Notes: a model not told the origin generated them from the letters alone. A stretch of DNA of 64,000 nucleotides from Aegilops tauschii subsp. strangulata (GCF_002575655.3 NC_053036.3:644140736-644204735), one strand, 5' to 3'; positions 46,924 through 59,131 are shown, counted from the first letter of the stretch. A program made the numbers and translations.

Positions 46924-47171
46924 GAGACTGGTCAGCAAACCAAAACATGACCATTGTTGAGCTGGTGATTGTAGTTTCCCTTATTTTGTGACAATGTGAT
47001 TTTCGTTGATTTGATTGTTTATCATCCACCTAAATCATTTAATTTCCGAGACTGGTCAGCAAACCAAAACATGGCAATTGGTCAGCTGGTGATTGTGGTT
47101 TCCCTCATTTTGTACCAACATGATTTCGTTGATTTATTATTTATCATCTATATGAATCACTTAATGTTCTT
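46924..47171 (+). repeat. 124-bp tandem duplication
   Basis: Two copies starting 'gagactggtcagcaaaccaa' at 46,924 and 47,048 run in parallel through 'gctggtgattgt', 'gtttccct' and 'gatttcgttgattt'. They differ at roughly 15-20 positions, including small indels. Confidence 0.88.
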
Positions 47172-47790
47172 TTACCAGGGTTATTTGTGAAGTCACAATT
47201 ATTTAAGATAAACAAACTTGTATGTGATTTTTTCAGAAAGCTTAACTCATTTTGTTTTGGAAGAGCTTTAAAAACAATTGACACTCATGATTTGTTGATG
47301 TCTGACAGTTTCACATGTTCTTATTGGCATGAACCTTTCACTTTATTGATGTTAAATTTGAATGTTATGGTTGTCCTGCATTTCCAGCTTTTGATCCATA
47401 CATTGTCTATTACAGGGTTAGCTAAATGTGATGAGGTGGGGTGCGGCAGGCCGCACTTCTTATCTTGAGGCGCCATCAGAATTAAGACATCGTAGCTATA
47501 TACACTTTTTATGTTGAGGCTCCATCAGAATCGAGGCATCTTAGTTGTCTAAATTTTTCTTGGATCACTTCATAGATAATGATTTGGTGTATGGTAGTGT
47601 ACTGAACCAATACTTCAATGACGCTATTATGTGATTGGATATGACTTGTACCCGGCAGCGGTGCTGCCGGTTGCGGCAAGCCACACTTCCTACCTAGTTA
47701 GTTCAATCTCCAGCTTGCTACGCTGGTGTGTGCTCACCTTGCTGCCGAAAATTTTATTTCACCTTAATACTAAAGGGTTGAACTTTGCAC
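47172..47790. other. No gene recognised
   Basis: Short open frames only. A loose 65-70 bp duplication ('gaggcgccatcagaat' and 'gaggctccatcagaat') lies at 47,466-47,545. Confidence 0.4.
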
Positions 47791-47794
47791 ATCA

Positions 47795-49250
47795 AGCTGC
47801 CCGGTGGATTGGCTAGCACAACTCGCCCATACTCTTTAGTTCACCGGTTCAAATCCGTCGTGACATAATATTCCGTGTACCGACAGACAGGGCCCATTTG
47901 TCATAGAGACATAGTATTCAACTAAAACCCCATTTCGTCTCTACATGTTGACCCATGCCATGTCAGCACACTTACGTCTACTAATGGGATTAACATCGTA
48001 TTTGCATGTTTATGCAAGTTTTAGGACCAATTCAACACATTTTTTAAGTTTAGTCACTAAAATGAATGACAAGTTCAAGCACAACTGGTTTATTACCTCA
48101 CAAACAAATAATGACAAGAGGGATCAGATGTGACATTTTTTGACAATTTATTTAGATGTGACATAACAATAGGAAATGTGACTACATGTCGTGTTCCCCT
48201 ACCTTTTGTGGAGATCTCTCCATACCCCTTCTTAATAAAGGATATAATAGTTTTTTAAATACTTGGCCATGGCCTGTACGTACCGACAGGGAATTGAACC
48301 CAATACCTTAGCATAGGATAGTCTTTTTTAAAATACTTGCCATGGCCTGTACGTATCGACAGGGAATTGAACCCAAGGCCTCAGCATATTATAAGCAGTT
48401 CAAAGCCAGTGGAACCAGCAAGTCCAAGTGAATAATTAGCTACGTGATTTTATAAGAACAAGTGGCATATCTGATTTCAAAAATCAATTTATGAAAAGTT
48501 TTCAAAATTCCAAAGTATTTTTCTTGCAAATGCGAACATTTTTTGGGATCTCAAAACATTTTTCAAAAAATAGAACAAAATTGAAAACACAAATAATTTT
48601 TTAAAATTAAGAAATTTTGTAAAACAAATGAAAAATGAAAAAGCATTTTTTTTAAAATTATGAATTTTTTCCTAAAACAATAACATTTTTTGAAATTCTT
48701 AGAACATTTCTGGATTTTATGATTTTTTTTTGCAGAACATGATTTTTAAAATTTTCTTCTTTTTAAGATAGTATTTTTTTTGAAATTCTTAAACATTTTA
48801 TGTATTTATAAATAAAAATTAAAAATATTCGAAGATTTAATAAATTTGGACTTATAAACTTTTTGGAATTTTTGAACATGTTATGAAAAGAAGCGAACAA
48901 ATTTTAAAGTCTAGTTTTTTATTTTTTGGAAAACAAGTTAATATTTTTTTTTAAATTCTAATTTGTTTTGGAGTTTCTAAACACAAGTTCAAGATAGGGA
49001 CATTCTTTTAAAAATCGAACAAATTCGTGAAAGTGTGATTTGTTTGTAAATTTCTAAAAATTGTTGAGAAAAGTAAAATGAAATTGAAAAATGAAAAAAT
49101 GGAAATGGAAACAAAATGGAAAAAAGGAGAAAGGAGAAAAAAGAAGCATGAAAAAAGTAAAACAAGTAAGAAACAGAAAAATGCTAGGGCCGACACAATA
49201 GGCACCCGAAGGGACCGAATGCTGTTTCCTACTTGGGTCAAGGCCTAACC
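47795..49250. repeat. AT-rich degenerate repeat block with tRNA-like pieces
   Basis: At 47,800-47,866 the plus strand has 'gtggattggctagcac' and, 40 bp on, 'accggttcaaatccgtc', which contains a good B-box (GGTTCAAATCC). Two copies of 'ggcctgtacgta(c/t)cgacagggaattgaaccca' lie at 48,272 and 48,346. 48,480-49,180 is the usual 'aaaattttgaacattttt' type of repeat. It ends with 'gggccgacacaataggcac' at 49,188. No coding is supported. Confidence 0.55.
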
Positions 49251-49740
49251 GTTTTTCTTTCTTTTCTAATTTTTTCCTTTTTCTTCTCTTTTTGAACTTT
49301 ATTATTAATTTTAAACCCTGTTTAAAAATTAGAAATATTGTTTATAATACCAAAAAATGTTCTTGTTTCCATTGTCTACATTTTTAATAAATTTCAAAAT
49401 ATATTCCCGTTTTCGTATTTTGTTTCCACAATTTAAGTAATATATATATCTAGAAAATTTAATAAATCGGGAAAAAGTACTCAGTTTGCAATTTGTGTTC
49501 AAATTTTCATCAATTGTTGGAATTTGTTGGCAATTTTTACAAAGGTTTTCAAGTTTGTAAAATTGACATACACAAAGGTTTTCAAGTTTGTAAAATTTAC
49601 ATACACAATTAAAAATAATTCAAGAAATGCTTAGGACATGAGAAAATGTTACTATTAATTGATAATGTTAGAAAAATAACAGAAGAATTCAAATTAGAAA
49701 AAAATACATGCTCATCCATATGGAGTAGTCTAGCATACTC
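49251..49740. other. AT-rich, no gene recognised
   Basis: T-rich then mixed sequence. A 39-bp direct repeat 'acacaaaggttttcaagttt' is seen at 49,540-49,600. Nothing else. Confidence 0.45.
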
Positions 49741-49744
49741 CTCT

Positions 49745-51180
49745 CAACTGGTGTTTTTTTGGACTATGGATAAATGACGCAACTTCTTGCAACAATCTGG
49801 CACGGACATATGATGCATCCATGCCAGGTTTAAATGACTTCCAACACTGTTTACAAGTTGCGAGACATCCGACCATTTATCGGTTTTTTTTTGACCGAGA
49901 AAACTCCCGAAAATGTAAAATTCATCGAAAACCGAAACAGGTTGGCATAGTGCCTTTAGTTGGTCATAAAAGGCCATGGCAAAAAACTGGGGCCTTTTCA
50001 AGCATGTAGAGAAACAACGTGCTCTCACGCGAAGCCTACTAGCCTACCCAAACACCCTCCGTTGAACATGGTCTATTTTTGGACATCTTTCAAATGACCT
50101 CAACTTTTGCAAGAAGGTGGGCATGCCCATGGTATGCATCCATGTCAGATTTGAACGATTTCCGAAACTGTATTCAAGTTGTGACATGTCCGACCATTTA
50201 TCGGCCCTTTTTACCGAGAGAACTTCAGAAAATGCAAAAATTGCCAAAAACTAAAACAACTTGGCAAGGTGCCTTGAATTGGTCATGCAAGAGTATGGGA
50301 AAAATTGGGGCCATACATACATGAAATGACCCCAACTTTTGTCACCAGGTGGGCATGCCCATGGTAGGGATTGATGCCTAGATTGAACGAATTCTGACAT
50401 CGTATGCACGTAGCGTCACGTCCAACCATTTATTGCCTTTTTTCACCGAGAAAACTCCAGAAAATGCAAAATTTATTGAAAACACAAAACAATTAGCATG
50501 ATGCCTTAAATTTGACATAAAAGGACATGAAAAAATTGGGGCCATTTCAAGGATGTAGAAAAACAACGTGCTCTCAAACGGAGCCTACTTGCCTACCCAA
50601 ACACCATCTGTTGAACATGATCTATTTTTGGACATCTTTCAAATAATGCCAAATTTTGGGAGCAAGTGGGCATGCTCGTGGTAGGCATCCACGTCAGGTT
50701 TGAATGATTTCTACATCGTGTGCAAGTTGCGACACGTTCGGCCATTTATCGACCTTTTTTACCGAGAAACTTCAGAAAATGAAAATTTTGTTAAACACCA
50801 AAACAACCTATCATGGTGACTTGAATTGGTCATACAAGGTCATGGGAAAAAATTAGCGCCATTTGACGGATGTCAAAATAACATGCTCTAAGATGGACCC
50901 TTCTACCCTATCTGAACACCCTCCGTTGACATAGTTTATTTTTGGGCATGCATGAAATGACCCCAACTTTTGGCTTCAGGTGGGCATGCCCATGATAGGC
51001 ATGCATACCTATTTTGAATGAATTTAGACACAATATACACGTTGCGTAACGTCCGACCATTTATCATCATTTTTTCAACGAGAAAACTCCAGAAATGCAA
51101 AAGTTGTCGAAAACCCAAAAAAACTTGACATGGTGCTCTGAATGAGTCATACAAGGCCATGAAAAAAATTATGATCCATT
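49745..51180. repeat. Tandem array, about 316-bp unit, five copies
   Basis: The anchor '(g)accatttatcg' occurs at 49,871, 50,192, 50,424, 50,740 and 51,055. Spacings are 321, 232, 316 and 315 bp. Each unit also has 'aaatgaccccaacttttg', 'gtgggcatgcccatgg', 'accgagaaaactccagaaa' and 'ggtcatacaaggccatggga'. The short third interval lacks the 'acaacgtgctctcaaacgga' part. Short minus-strand frames recur in each unit but are interrupted, so coding is not supported. Confidence 0.88.
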
Positions 51181-52126
51181 TGATGGATGTAAAAAATTTC
51201 GGGTCATTTCCAGGATGTCAAAAAAGTTCATGATTAAAAAACTAACAAATTCCAAAAAGTTCACGCATGTCAAAAAAGTTCACAAATTTGGAAATTTTTT
51301 TATGAAAATTGGAGAAAAAAAGTTCAAAAAATATGATAGAAAGTTCACGAGCTAAAAGTCATACATTTTAGAAAAAGTTGACAACAAAAAAATTCACGAA
51401 TTTGGAAGAAAGTTCACGGATCTAAAAAAAATTCACGAATTTGAAATAAAAATTTCGTGAAAATTTAAAAAGGTCCACAAAATTGGAAAACAAGTTAGCA
51501 ATATGAATTTTTTACGAAATTTGGAAAATTCATGAATTTGAATAAAGTTCACGAGCTAGAAGTTCAAGAATTTGAAAAAGAAAAAAAATCATGCATTCAT
51601 GAAAAAGGTCACGGCTAAGAAATTCACAAATTTGGAAAAAACGTATATTTGGAAAAAATCATGAATTTGGAAATTTTCATGGAAATTTGAAAAAAGTTCA
51701 CAAATTTTTTGCAAATAATGAAAGAATGGAAAAAATAAAAAGGAAAAAAGAAGAAAGAGAAAACGTAAAAACTGGGAGAAAAACCAGCCAAAATAAAAAA
51801 ATAACCAAAGAATATGTTCTTTTTAATAGTTATATAAATCACATAAGAAGCGGAAAAAGGAAGGAAGTGGGCATAGCTAGCAAGGTGTACCTATTGGCTG
51901 GTCTGCTCGAACTGCTAGTAGGGAGTTTGATTCCCACAGCCCGCATGAGTTGTTTAAAATAAAAATATAAAAAAAGAAAGTGGGCCGAGCCCATGAGCAG
52001 CGCGCGGGGGGGGGGGGGGGGGGTGTACTGGGCGGCAATGGGCCTGCCCAGTTCCTTCAGTGGGTATGAGATATGAATGGTCCAAACTACCCTTTATACG
52101 TTTAGTGTGTGTGTGGGGGGGGGGGG
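51181..52126. repeat. AT-rich 'aaaaagttcacgaatttg' array with tRNA-like edge and poly-G
   Basis: Degenerate units 'aaaaagttcacgaatttgga' run from 51,200 to 51,720. At 51,893-51,946 a tRNA-like stretch ends in 'gggagtttgattcccac', a B-box-like palindrome. 'gtgggccgagcccatg' lies at 51,980. Poly-G runs lie at 52,006-52,023 and 52,115-52,126, the second directly before an LTR start. Confidence 0.6.
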
Positions 52127-52976
52127 TGAAGGAAATATGCCCTAGAGGCAATAATAAAGTTGTTATTTATATTTCCTTATATCATGATAAATATTTATTA
52201 TTGATGCTAGAATTGTATTAATCGGAAACTTAGTACATGTGTGAATACATAGACAAAATAAAGTGTCCCTAGTATGCCTCTACTTGACTAGCTCGTTATT
52301 CAAAGATGGTTAAGTTTCCTGACAATAGACATTGCTGTCATTTGATGAACGAGATCACATCATTAGGAGAATGATGTGATGAAGAAGACCCATCCGTTAG
52401 CTTAGCACAAATGATTGTTAAGTTTTATTGCTATTGCTTTCTTCATGACTTATACATGATCCTCTGACTATGAGATTATGCAACTCCCGAATACCGGACG
52501 AACATTTAGTGTGCTATCAAACGTCACAACGTAACTGGGTGACTTTAAAGATGCTCTACAGGTGTCTCCGATGGTGTTTGTTGCGTTGGCATAGATCAAG
52601 ATTAGGATTTGTCACTCCGTGTATCGGAGAGGTATCCTGGGCCCTCTCGGTAATGCACAGCACTATAGCCCTGCAAGCAATGTGACTAATGAGTTAGTTG
52701 CGGGATGATGCATTACGGAACGAGTAAAGAGACTTGCCGGTAACGAGATTGAACTAGGTATGCAGATACCGACGATCGAATCTCGGGCAAGTAACATACC
52801 GATGACAAAGGGAACAACGTATGTTGTTATGCGGTTTGACCGATAAAGATCTTCGTAGAATATGTAGGAACCTATATGAGCATCCAGGTTCCGCTATTGG
52901 TTATTGACCAGAGACGTGTCTCGGTCATGTCTACATAGTTCTCGAACCCGTAGGGTCCGCACGCTTAACGTTCGAT
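52127..52976 (+). mobile_element. Truncated LTR of a high-copy Triticeae retrotransposon
   Basis: Starts TGAAGGAAATATGCCCTAGA and continues through 'gaatacatagacaaaataaa', 'gaccgataaagatcttcgta' and 'gtagggtccgcacgcttaac', a sequence I remember as one of the commonest LTRs in wheat. It stops at 52,976, where the CACTA element begins, so it was split by that insertion. No internal domain is present on the left. The family name is not certain. Confidence 0.75.
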
Positions 52977-53230
52977 CACTACAAGAAATATGTCAACTTA
53001 TGACCTTCTGTCAGTGACCCTGGAAGAATTGCTCATAAATTTATGACCATTTTAGACCAATTGGTCAAAAGCTGTCTGGGGGGCTCTAAACCCTAAACCA
53101 TAACGACCATTTTGGTCAGAAAGGTCATAATTTCATTAGAGGAAATGGTCGTAAAGCTAGTAGCATTGTCCACTGCCTCATGCCTAGCTGATAACGACCA
53201 ATATAAATGGTCACTACCCTTTATTTTGAA
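52977..53230 (+). repeat. CACTA left terminus and subterminal repeats
   Basis: The terminal inverted repeat start is followed by at least six copies of 'gaccattt', 'cgaccat' or 'atggtcg/t' type words in direct and inverse orientation, for example at 53,051, 53,103, 53,115, 53,145 and 53,197. In En/Spm such arrays bind the element-encoded TnpA. Confidence 0.7.
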
Positions 53231-53374
53231 TGCATTAGGATGATTAGGCAGCCACCTCAGCAACCTCGCTTATGTGTCATTGTCTAGGTGTCATTTTTGC
53301 TTAAATGTTAATATTCAACAGACAGGCGGGACCCATTTGACAGGCGCCCGAGAGCTTAATTCTCCCAAAAAAGA

Positions 53375-53447
53375 TGCGCGAGGCGGGACTCGAACCCACG
53401 ACCTCGTGCTTGATTCGCTCGCTCGCTACCGCTGGGCTAGAGAGGGA
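53375..53447 (-). repeat. tRNA-like sequence 1 (box A and box B) in the CACTA element
   Basis: The complement reads 'tagcccagcggtagcgagcg' (box A type) and, about 25 bp on, 'gtgggttcgagtcccgcc', with a perfect GGTTCGAGTCC box B. The ends do not pair into an acceptor stem, so this is not a functional tRNA. Confidence 0.6.
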
Positions 53448-53555
53448 TAGTTGCTCATGTATGGGAATTTGCCTATACATTATATAAAACTACGGCTCTC
53501 TCGTATCATTGACAAGTGGGACCTTCCGACCAGGTGGCATCGAACAGAGCAACAC

Positions 53556-54030
53556 TTAGCGTTTTTCTAGGTCTTCCGACCAGGTGGCGGCGGGTGTTTT
53601 TCTAGGTCTTCCGACCAGGTGGTGGCGGGCGACGGCGGAGGCGACGGCGGCACGGGGGTGGGGGCGTGGGCCGGCAGCGGAAGCAACCGGTAGGGGCGGG
53701 GGCGGCGACCGGCGGTGGTGTTGCCGGGGCCGCTCGCGTCGACCACAACAGGAACGGCGACCTCGCCGCTCGCCTCGCCCATGACATGAACGATGACCTC
53801 GCCGCTTGCCTCGCCCATGCATGGGGGACTCGCCGCCGCCGAGCATGGGGGAGTCACCGCCGCCGCAAGCAGACCTCGCCCACGTATGCACCCCTCTCCT
53901 TCCCCCCTCTCCTCTTCCCCACGCCTCAGATTTGCCTGTGTTGCGCCTGCTGATGAACACTAGCCTGTGTTGCGCCTGCTGATGAACACTAGCCTGTGTT
54001 GCGCCTGCTGCTGAGGGGCAGGGGAGAAAG
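53556..54030. repeat. GC-rich minisatellite region of the CACTA leader
   Basis: A 34-bp unit with 'ctaggtcttccgaccaggtg' occurs at 53,566 and 53,600, plus a partial copy at 53,523. A 29-bp unit 'cctgtgttgcgcctgctgat' plus nine bases occurs 2.8 times at 53,935-54,020. The long frames on both strands across this GC-rich part lack motifs. Confidence 0.75.
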
Positions 54031-54961
54031 AGAGAGATAATTTGAGTTTTATTATCTTACTAGCTGAGGGGCATGGGATGAACACACCTCCCAGTATGCA
54101 CCCCTCTCCTCTCATGCTGATCTTGTTACAACACTAGCTGAGGGGCAGGGGAGAACTTTGTTTGAATCCTAGGAAATGTTTGTGTGGAGAACTGATAGGA
54201 CTTAATTTGTCTGATATGATCATAGGTATGTAGAGAACTTTGGACTGTCCAGAACTTTGAACTTTGCTCCTAAACTGAATTTGTCTGATCTGAATTTTTG
54301 AGCATTGGGCAATGTAACTAGTTTTGTGGATGTCATAATGTGTGTGTGTGTAGTTGTATGAATAATCAATCTGCACCTCTGAATTCCCAGCCTAAGGTTT
54401 ATGTACATTTGATGTAAACTTGGAAAATATGAAGGGAGTTGATGTAGATTTGATGTTACACCTCTGAAATTTCAGCCTCAAATCTGTTAAAGAACATCAA
54501 TATTGATGTAGACTTGATGGAAACTAGGAAAAATCTCATTGATGTAGATTTGATGCAATCTTGGAAATGTCATTCATGTAAATTTGCAGTGTTGTTATTG
54601 TTGGTGGTTTAACCACAATAGTTCTTTGTGGCAGCATATGTTGTTATTGTTGGTGGTTTAACCACAGTAGTTCTTTGTAAACCACCTTTGTTTTTTTTGT
54701 GAACCAGCAGGTTTTTGTTAGCTTTTCTTTTCTCCCATGTGAAATCTGTAATTCCTACGAACTGCTTTTTATTGCTCCCATGTGAAATCACTAAACCATG
54801 TGAACTGGACTAAAGTAGTGAGAAATTGGAAATAGCTGAATGTTGTGGTTAGGGAGTTAGCATATAAAGTTGGGTGCCATTACTTCCATCCATTTTCATT
54901 AATTAATGTTGATGCACTTAGATTGATTTGCTAAGTTGTAACAATTTGTTGTCATTGGCAG
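54031..54961. other. 5' region of the CACTA transposase gene
   Basis: AT-rich, no coding. It includes a 46-bp duplication ('ttgttattgttggtggttta' at 54,593 and 54,639) and repeated 'ttgatgtagatttgatg' words (54,440-54,560). Probably a leader intron, since the transposase ATG follows directly after 'ttggcag' at 54,955-54,961, which has acceptor form. Confidence 0.5.
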
Positions 54962-57546
54962 ATGGACAGAAGCTGGATTAGAAAAGGAGTTAGAAAGTTT
55001 TCGAAAGAACATATGAAAGGAGTTGATGATTTCATGGCATTTGTTCAAGCAAATTTTGCCAACGATGCTCACATTCTTTGCCCATGCTGCGAATGCCTCA
55101 ACTGTTCAAGAATGGCTCAAGGAAGAGTGGAAGATCATCTGCTTCTTAATGGGATGTCCAGCACATATGATAGGTGGATATATCATGGAGAACCTTTAGA
55201 CAGACAACCTCAACATTTTGAAGCTAATACAGAGGCCCCTCATATGATGGGTGGTGGTGATGTTGGCATTGATTTCATGGAAAAGGTTTTGCGAGATAAT
55301 GCTGGTTTGGAGGAAGAGGGTGGGCACGAAGATGATAGGATTCCTGACCTATTGAAGGATTTGTACGATGCTGAAGATCGTGCTGATGGACAGAAGTCAT
55401 TGTTTGCTGAGGTGTTAGAGGAGGCGAAGCGCGCAGCTCATGAAGGGGGTAAATTTTCAAGATTTACCTTCACCGTGAAGTTACTCCACATCAAGTCTTT
55501 CTACCGGATTAGCATTGCTGCATTCAACGCAATACTCCGCCTTTTGAGCTTGCAATTCCCTGATAGTTGTGGTCCCAGATCTTATGATGAAGCATTGAGC
55601 ATAATCCGCAGGCTAGGGTTAGGTTATGTGTCAATACATGTGTGCCCAAATAACTGTGTCTTGTTTCGGAAGGATTTAGCAAAGCATGACAACTGTCCAA
55701 AATGCAATGCCTCTAGGTGGAAAGATGCTGATGGGAAGAAGTCAATACCGGAGAAGGTACTGAGGCACTTTACGTTGATACCAAGGCTGCAGCGGATGTT
55801 CTTCTCGAAGAAATCATCGCGTGAGGTACAGTGGAACAAGCTGAAGCCGCAACCTGTGGACAATGAGCTGAGCCATCCAGCGGACGGAGAGGCATGGAAA
55901 GAGTTTGACCGTACACATTTAGATTTTGCTGCAGATCCAAGGAACATAAAACTTGGCATTGCCACATATGGGTTTAATCCGTTTGGGAACATGAGCACGT
56001 CTTATAGCATGTGGCCAGTTTTTGTGGTGCCGTACAACCTGCCACCATGGGCATGCATGGATAAGTCCAACTTCATGATGTCATTGCTTATCCCGGGTCC
56101 AGAGTCTCCAGGACAGGATTTTGATGTCTTTATGGAGCCCCTCGTAGAAGTACTGCTCCAGCTCTGGACTGGTGTACCTACATACGATGCCTTGAGTCCG
56201 AAAGAAAAGTTCAATCTACGTGCTGCAATCATTGGTCCATCCATGATTTCCCGGCTCTGCACACTCTGTCTGGGAGGATCACAGCGGGTTATAAGGCATG
56301 TGTCCATTGTAACAAAGACCCTTGCTGAAAGAGAATAAGGAGCAAGATCTGCTATATTGGGCACCGCTGCTTTCTTCCCCGAAACCATCGCTGGCGAAGA
56401 AGCAAAGATTTTAATGGTGAGAATGAAACCCGTGACAAGCCAGCTGAATTCACTAAAGAAGAGCTGGAGCAGCAACTTGAAAAGGTGAAAGATGTGAGAC
56501 CAGGAAAGCTTGCGAAGAAAAGAAAGCGTGAGGAAGGTCAATGTTGGGACCAGAGGTCTTGTTTGTGGGACCTGCCATACTGGGCTGATCTGAAATTAAG
56601 GCATAATCTCGATGTAATGCACATTGAGAAAAACATATGCGAGAATCTGCTAGGGACATTTCTGAACATTGAAGGGAAGACAAAGGACACAGTTAGTTCT
56701 AGGCTTGATTTGGAGGACATGGGCATAAGAGAAGATTTGCATCTACAGCACAATGAAGATGAAGATTCATTTGAAATGCCACGAGCATGGTATACAATGA
56801 GTAAAGAACAAAAGCTTGCATTCTCTGAATTCCTAAGAGCGGTGAAATTTCCAGATGGTTATGCTGCTAACCTAGCAAAGTGTGTTACTTCTGATGGATT
56901 CAAGCTTTCAGTACTGAAAACCCATGATTGTCACATCCTCCTCCAAAGGATTTTACTGGCGGGCCTCCGAGGAATCATGGACAAGGATATATATGAAGCG
57001 GTTGCTGAGCTGGGAAATTTCTTTAGAGAACTGTGCTGCAAAACACTCAAGTTAACTGTCCTGGAAAGACTTGAAAAAGAAATCCCAATTATTCTTTGCA
57101 AGCTCGAGAAGATTTTCCCTCCACCTTTCTTCACCGTGATGGTCCATTTGGCGGTGCACTTACTAAAAGAGGCAATGCTTAGAGGCCCTGTGCAATACGG
57201 TTGGATGTACCCAATCGAAAGAAGGCTGCTTACTTGTAAGCGGTATGTGCGAAACACGACAAGACCTGAAGGTTCTATTGCTGAAGCATATGTCGTTGAC
57301 GAGTGCTTGACTTTTTGCTCTAGATACTTTGGCGATGTGGAAACAAGATGGAACCGGCCGGGAAGAAATAGAGAGCGGTCTGATTCGCAAAGTGGTGATG
57401 TCTCTGTTTTCAACCATGGTGTGAACTTTCTTGGAGCCTCACAATACTTGGAGGCTGGTGATGAGTATGACAAGATGGTTTGGTATGTGCTCAGCAATTG
57501 CGCCGAGGTTCTACCATATATCAAGTACGTTATATCTTGTGCACTC

Positions 57547-57606
<60 letters not shown>

Positions 57607-58658
57607 CTTGGGTTGGCACCAGCCTAATGTTTTAATTCACATGTTTTGTTTGCATTGCAGGAAATGCAAGGAAGAGTTAAATCAGGAAGAAATCAAGATC
57701 AATGTTGATAAAAGGGCTGCCAAGGGGTTTGCTAATTGGTTTAATAATCATGTGAGATCTTTAGCCACATGTTTGATGTTTTCTGTGTTATTCACCAATT
57801 GTTAAATACCATTGTTTGCTAAATGGTTTATTTGTGCAGATTGGAAAGTTGCATGAGGAGAAGAAGGTTAGTGATGATCTATTTGCTTTGGCATGCTTAC
57901 CGGATAAGCGAGTGAGAGTGTATTCAGCATGCAATGCCGACGTTGTCCGGTACCACACCGTTGACCGCGAGGAAAAAAGGAAGACACAAAATATTGGAAT
58001 CGTCATTGAGGGGTCACATGATCGTGAGATCATTGACTTCTATGGTCAGTTGAGAAGCATCGTAGAGTTGCAGTACAACTCTAGTGGAGGCATCCATCGC
58101 TCGGTTGTCTTATTTCGCTGTGACTGGTTTGAGCTTGGTAGCAAGAAGAAGAGAGACTCTTTTGTCAAATATGATGGCCACTTCAAAAGCATCAACACTG
58201 CAAGGTGCTGGTATAAGAGTGATCCCTTTATTCTAATAACACAAGCAACAATGGTGTTTTATCTGCCAGACACTCTTTTGCACGGAAAATGGCGAGTTGT
58301 GCAAACCTTTGAGCACAGACACTTGTGGAGTGTGACTGAAACTGAATTGGAAAAGGGCCCCGGTGATGGTGGACTAACATACCAAGATGATGACTCTATG
58401 GAAGTTCCGTTGCAAGCTGATGATGACTCTATGGAAGTTCCGGTGCAAAGCAGAGTGCGAAGGGACCGGGAACGTGTGATCGTTGATGCTGCAATAGTTG
58501 AACGCATCAAGAAAAGAAGAAAGGTGGTAGCGGATGGACATGAGAGCGAGGATGAGGAAAATTGGACTGATCATACTATGCTGCAATATTGTAGTGATGA
58601 TGAGGAAAACAGGAGTGGGCATAGAGTTCCTTGTTTTCGTATCGACGACGATGAGTAG
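54962..58658 (+). pseudogene. CACTA tnp2-type transposase, three exons, frameshifted
   Basis: Exons 54,962-57,524, 57,661-57,751 and 57,840-58,658 join at GT-AG sites. Domains: transposase-associated N-terminus with CPCCEC (MDRSWIRKGVRKFSKEHMKG start); tnp2 core with LIPRLQRMF, FDRTHLDFAADPRNIKLGIA, YGFNPFGNMS, SMWPVFVVPYNLPPWACM and LLIPGPESPGQDFDVFMEPL; a second part with CLWDLPYWADLKLRHNLDVM and HIEKNICENLL; DUF4218-like YPIERRL; and DUF4216-like VLFRCDWFELG. Damage: a one-base loss near 56,231 breaks the frame (the next frame resumes at once with SIHDFPAL), and TGA at 56,326-56,328 in the restored frame. Otherwise the coding sequence is open over 1,100 codons, so inactivation is recent or relieved by another copy. 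The C-terminus is acidic with repeated DDDSMEVP. Confidence 0.88.
57549..57602. repeat. (TA)27 microsatellite in a tnp2 intron
   Basis: 54 bp of uninterrupted TA inside the first intron of the transposase gene. Expected to vary in length between copies. Confidence 0.95.
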
Positions 58659-58659
58659 C

Positions 58660-59095
58660 GAAGGTAAATTTGGTCTCCTTGGTGATCTAATGCTATTTTG
58701 TCTCCTTGGTAGTTGTTGTTGATGTGATCCTGATGTAGTTTTTGTACTACAAATCTCTCCAGGTACCAAAATGCATGAGACAAATGATGGTTGAAGATAC
58801 AATGCAAAATGATGTAGTTTTGGTGATGGAAGATACAATGCACAATGAAGATGTTGTTTTGAATGAAGATGCAAAATGATGAACTGAAGATGTTGTTTTT
58901 AGAGCTGTTTTTCTTAGTTTTGGTGATCATGTAGTTTTGGTTGTGATGTAAAAGATTGCAAAATGATGTTGTTTTTGGACTGAAGATGTTTTTTGAACTG
59001 AAGATGTTGTTTTTGGTGAACTGAAGATGTTGTTTTTGGTGAACTGAAGATGTTTTCAGAGCTGTTTTAACTGAATTTTTCACTACATGGGCGCG
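58660..59095 (+). repeat. Minisatellite-like 3' region of the transposase gene
   Basis: 'gaactgaagatgttgttttt' type units recur at 58,865-59,055 with a 25-30 bp period, and 'gatgtagttttggtgatg' words lie before them. Non-coding. Confidence 0.65.
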
Positions 59096-59131
59096 CTCCA
59101 TCAGACAACCGTTTCACTGTGAGCAAAAAAA

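Noticed and set aside
49745..51180. CRISPR-like array
   Set aside because: Units are about 316 bp, diverged, and the genome is plant nuclear; there are no short identical repeats with unique spacers.
53556..53960. Arg/Gly/Pro-rich frames on both strands in the CACTA leader
   Set aside because: Open through GC-rich minisatellites; no start context or motif.
57431..57805. Open frame with Ile/Tyr repeats
   Set aside because: It reads through the (TA)27 intron microsatellite in the wrong frame.
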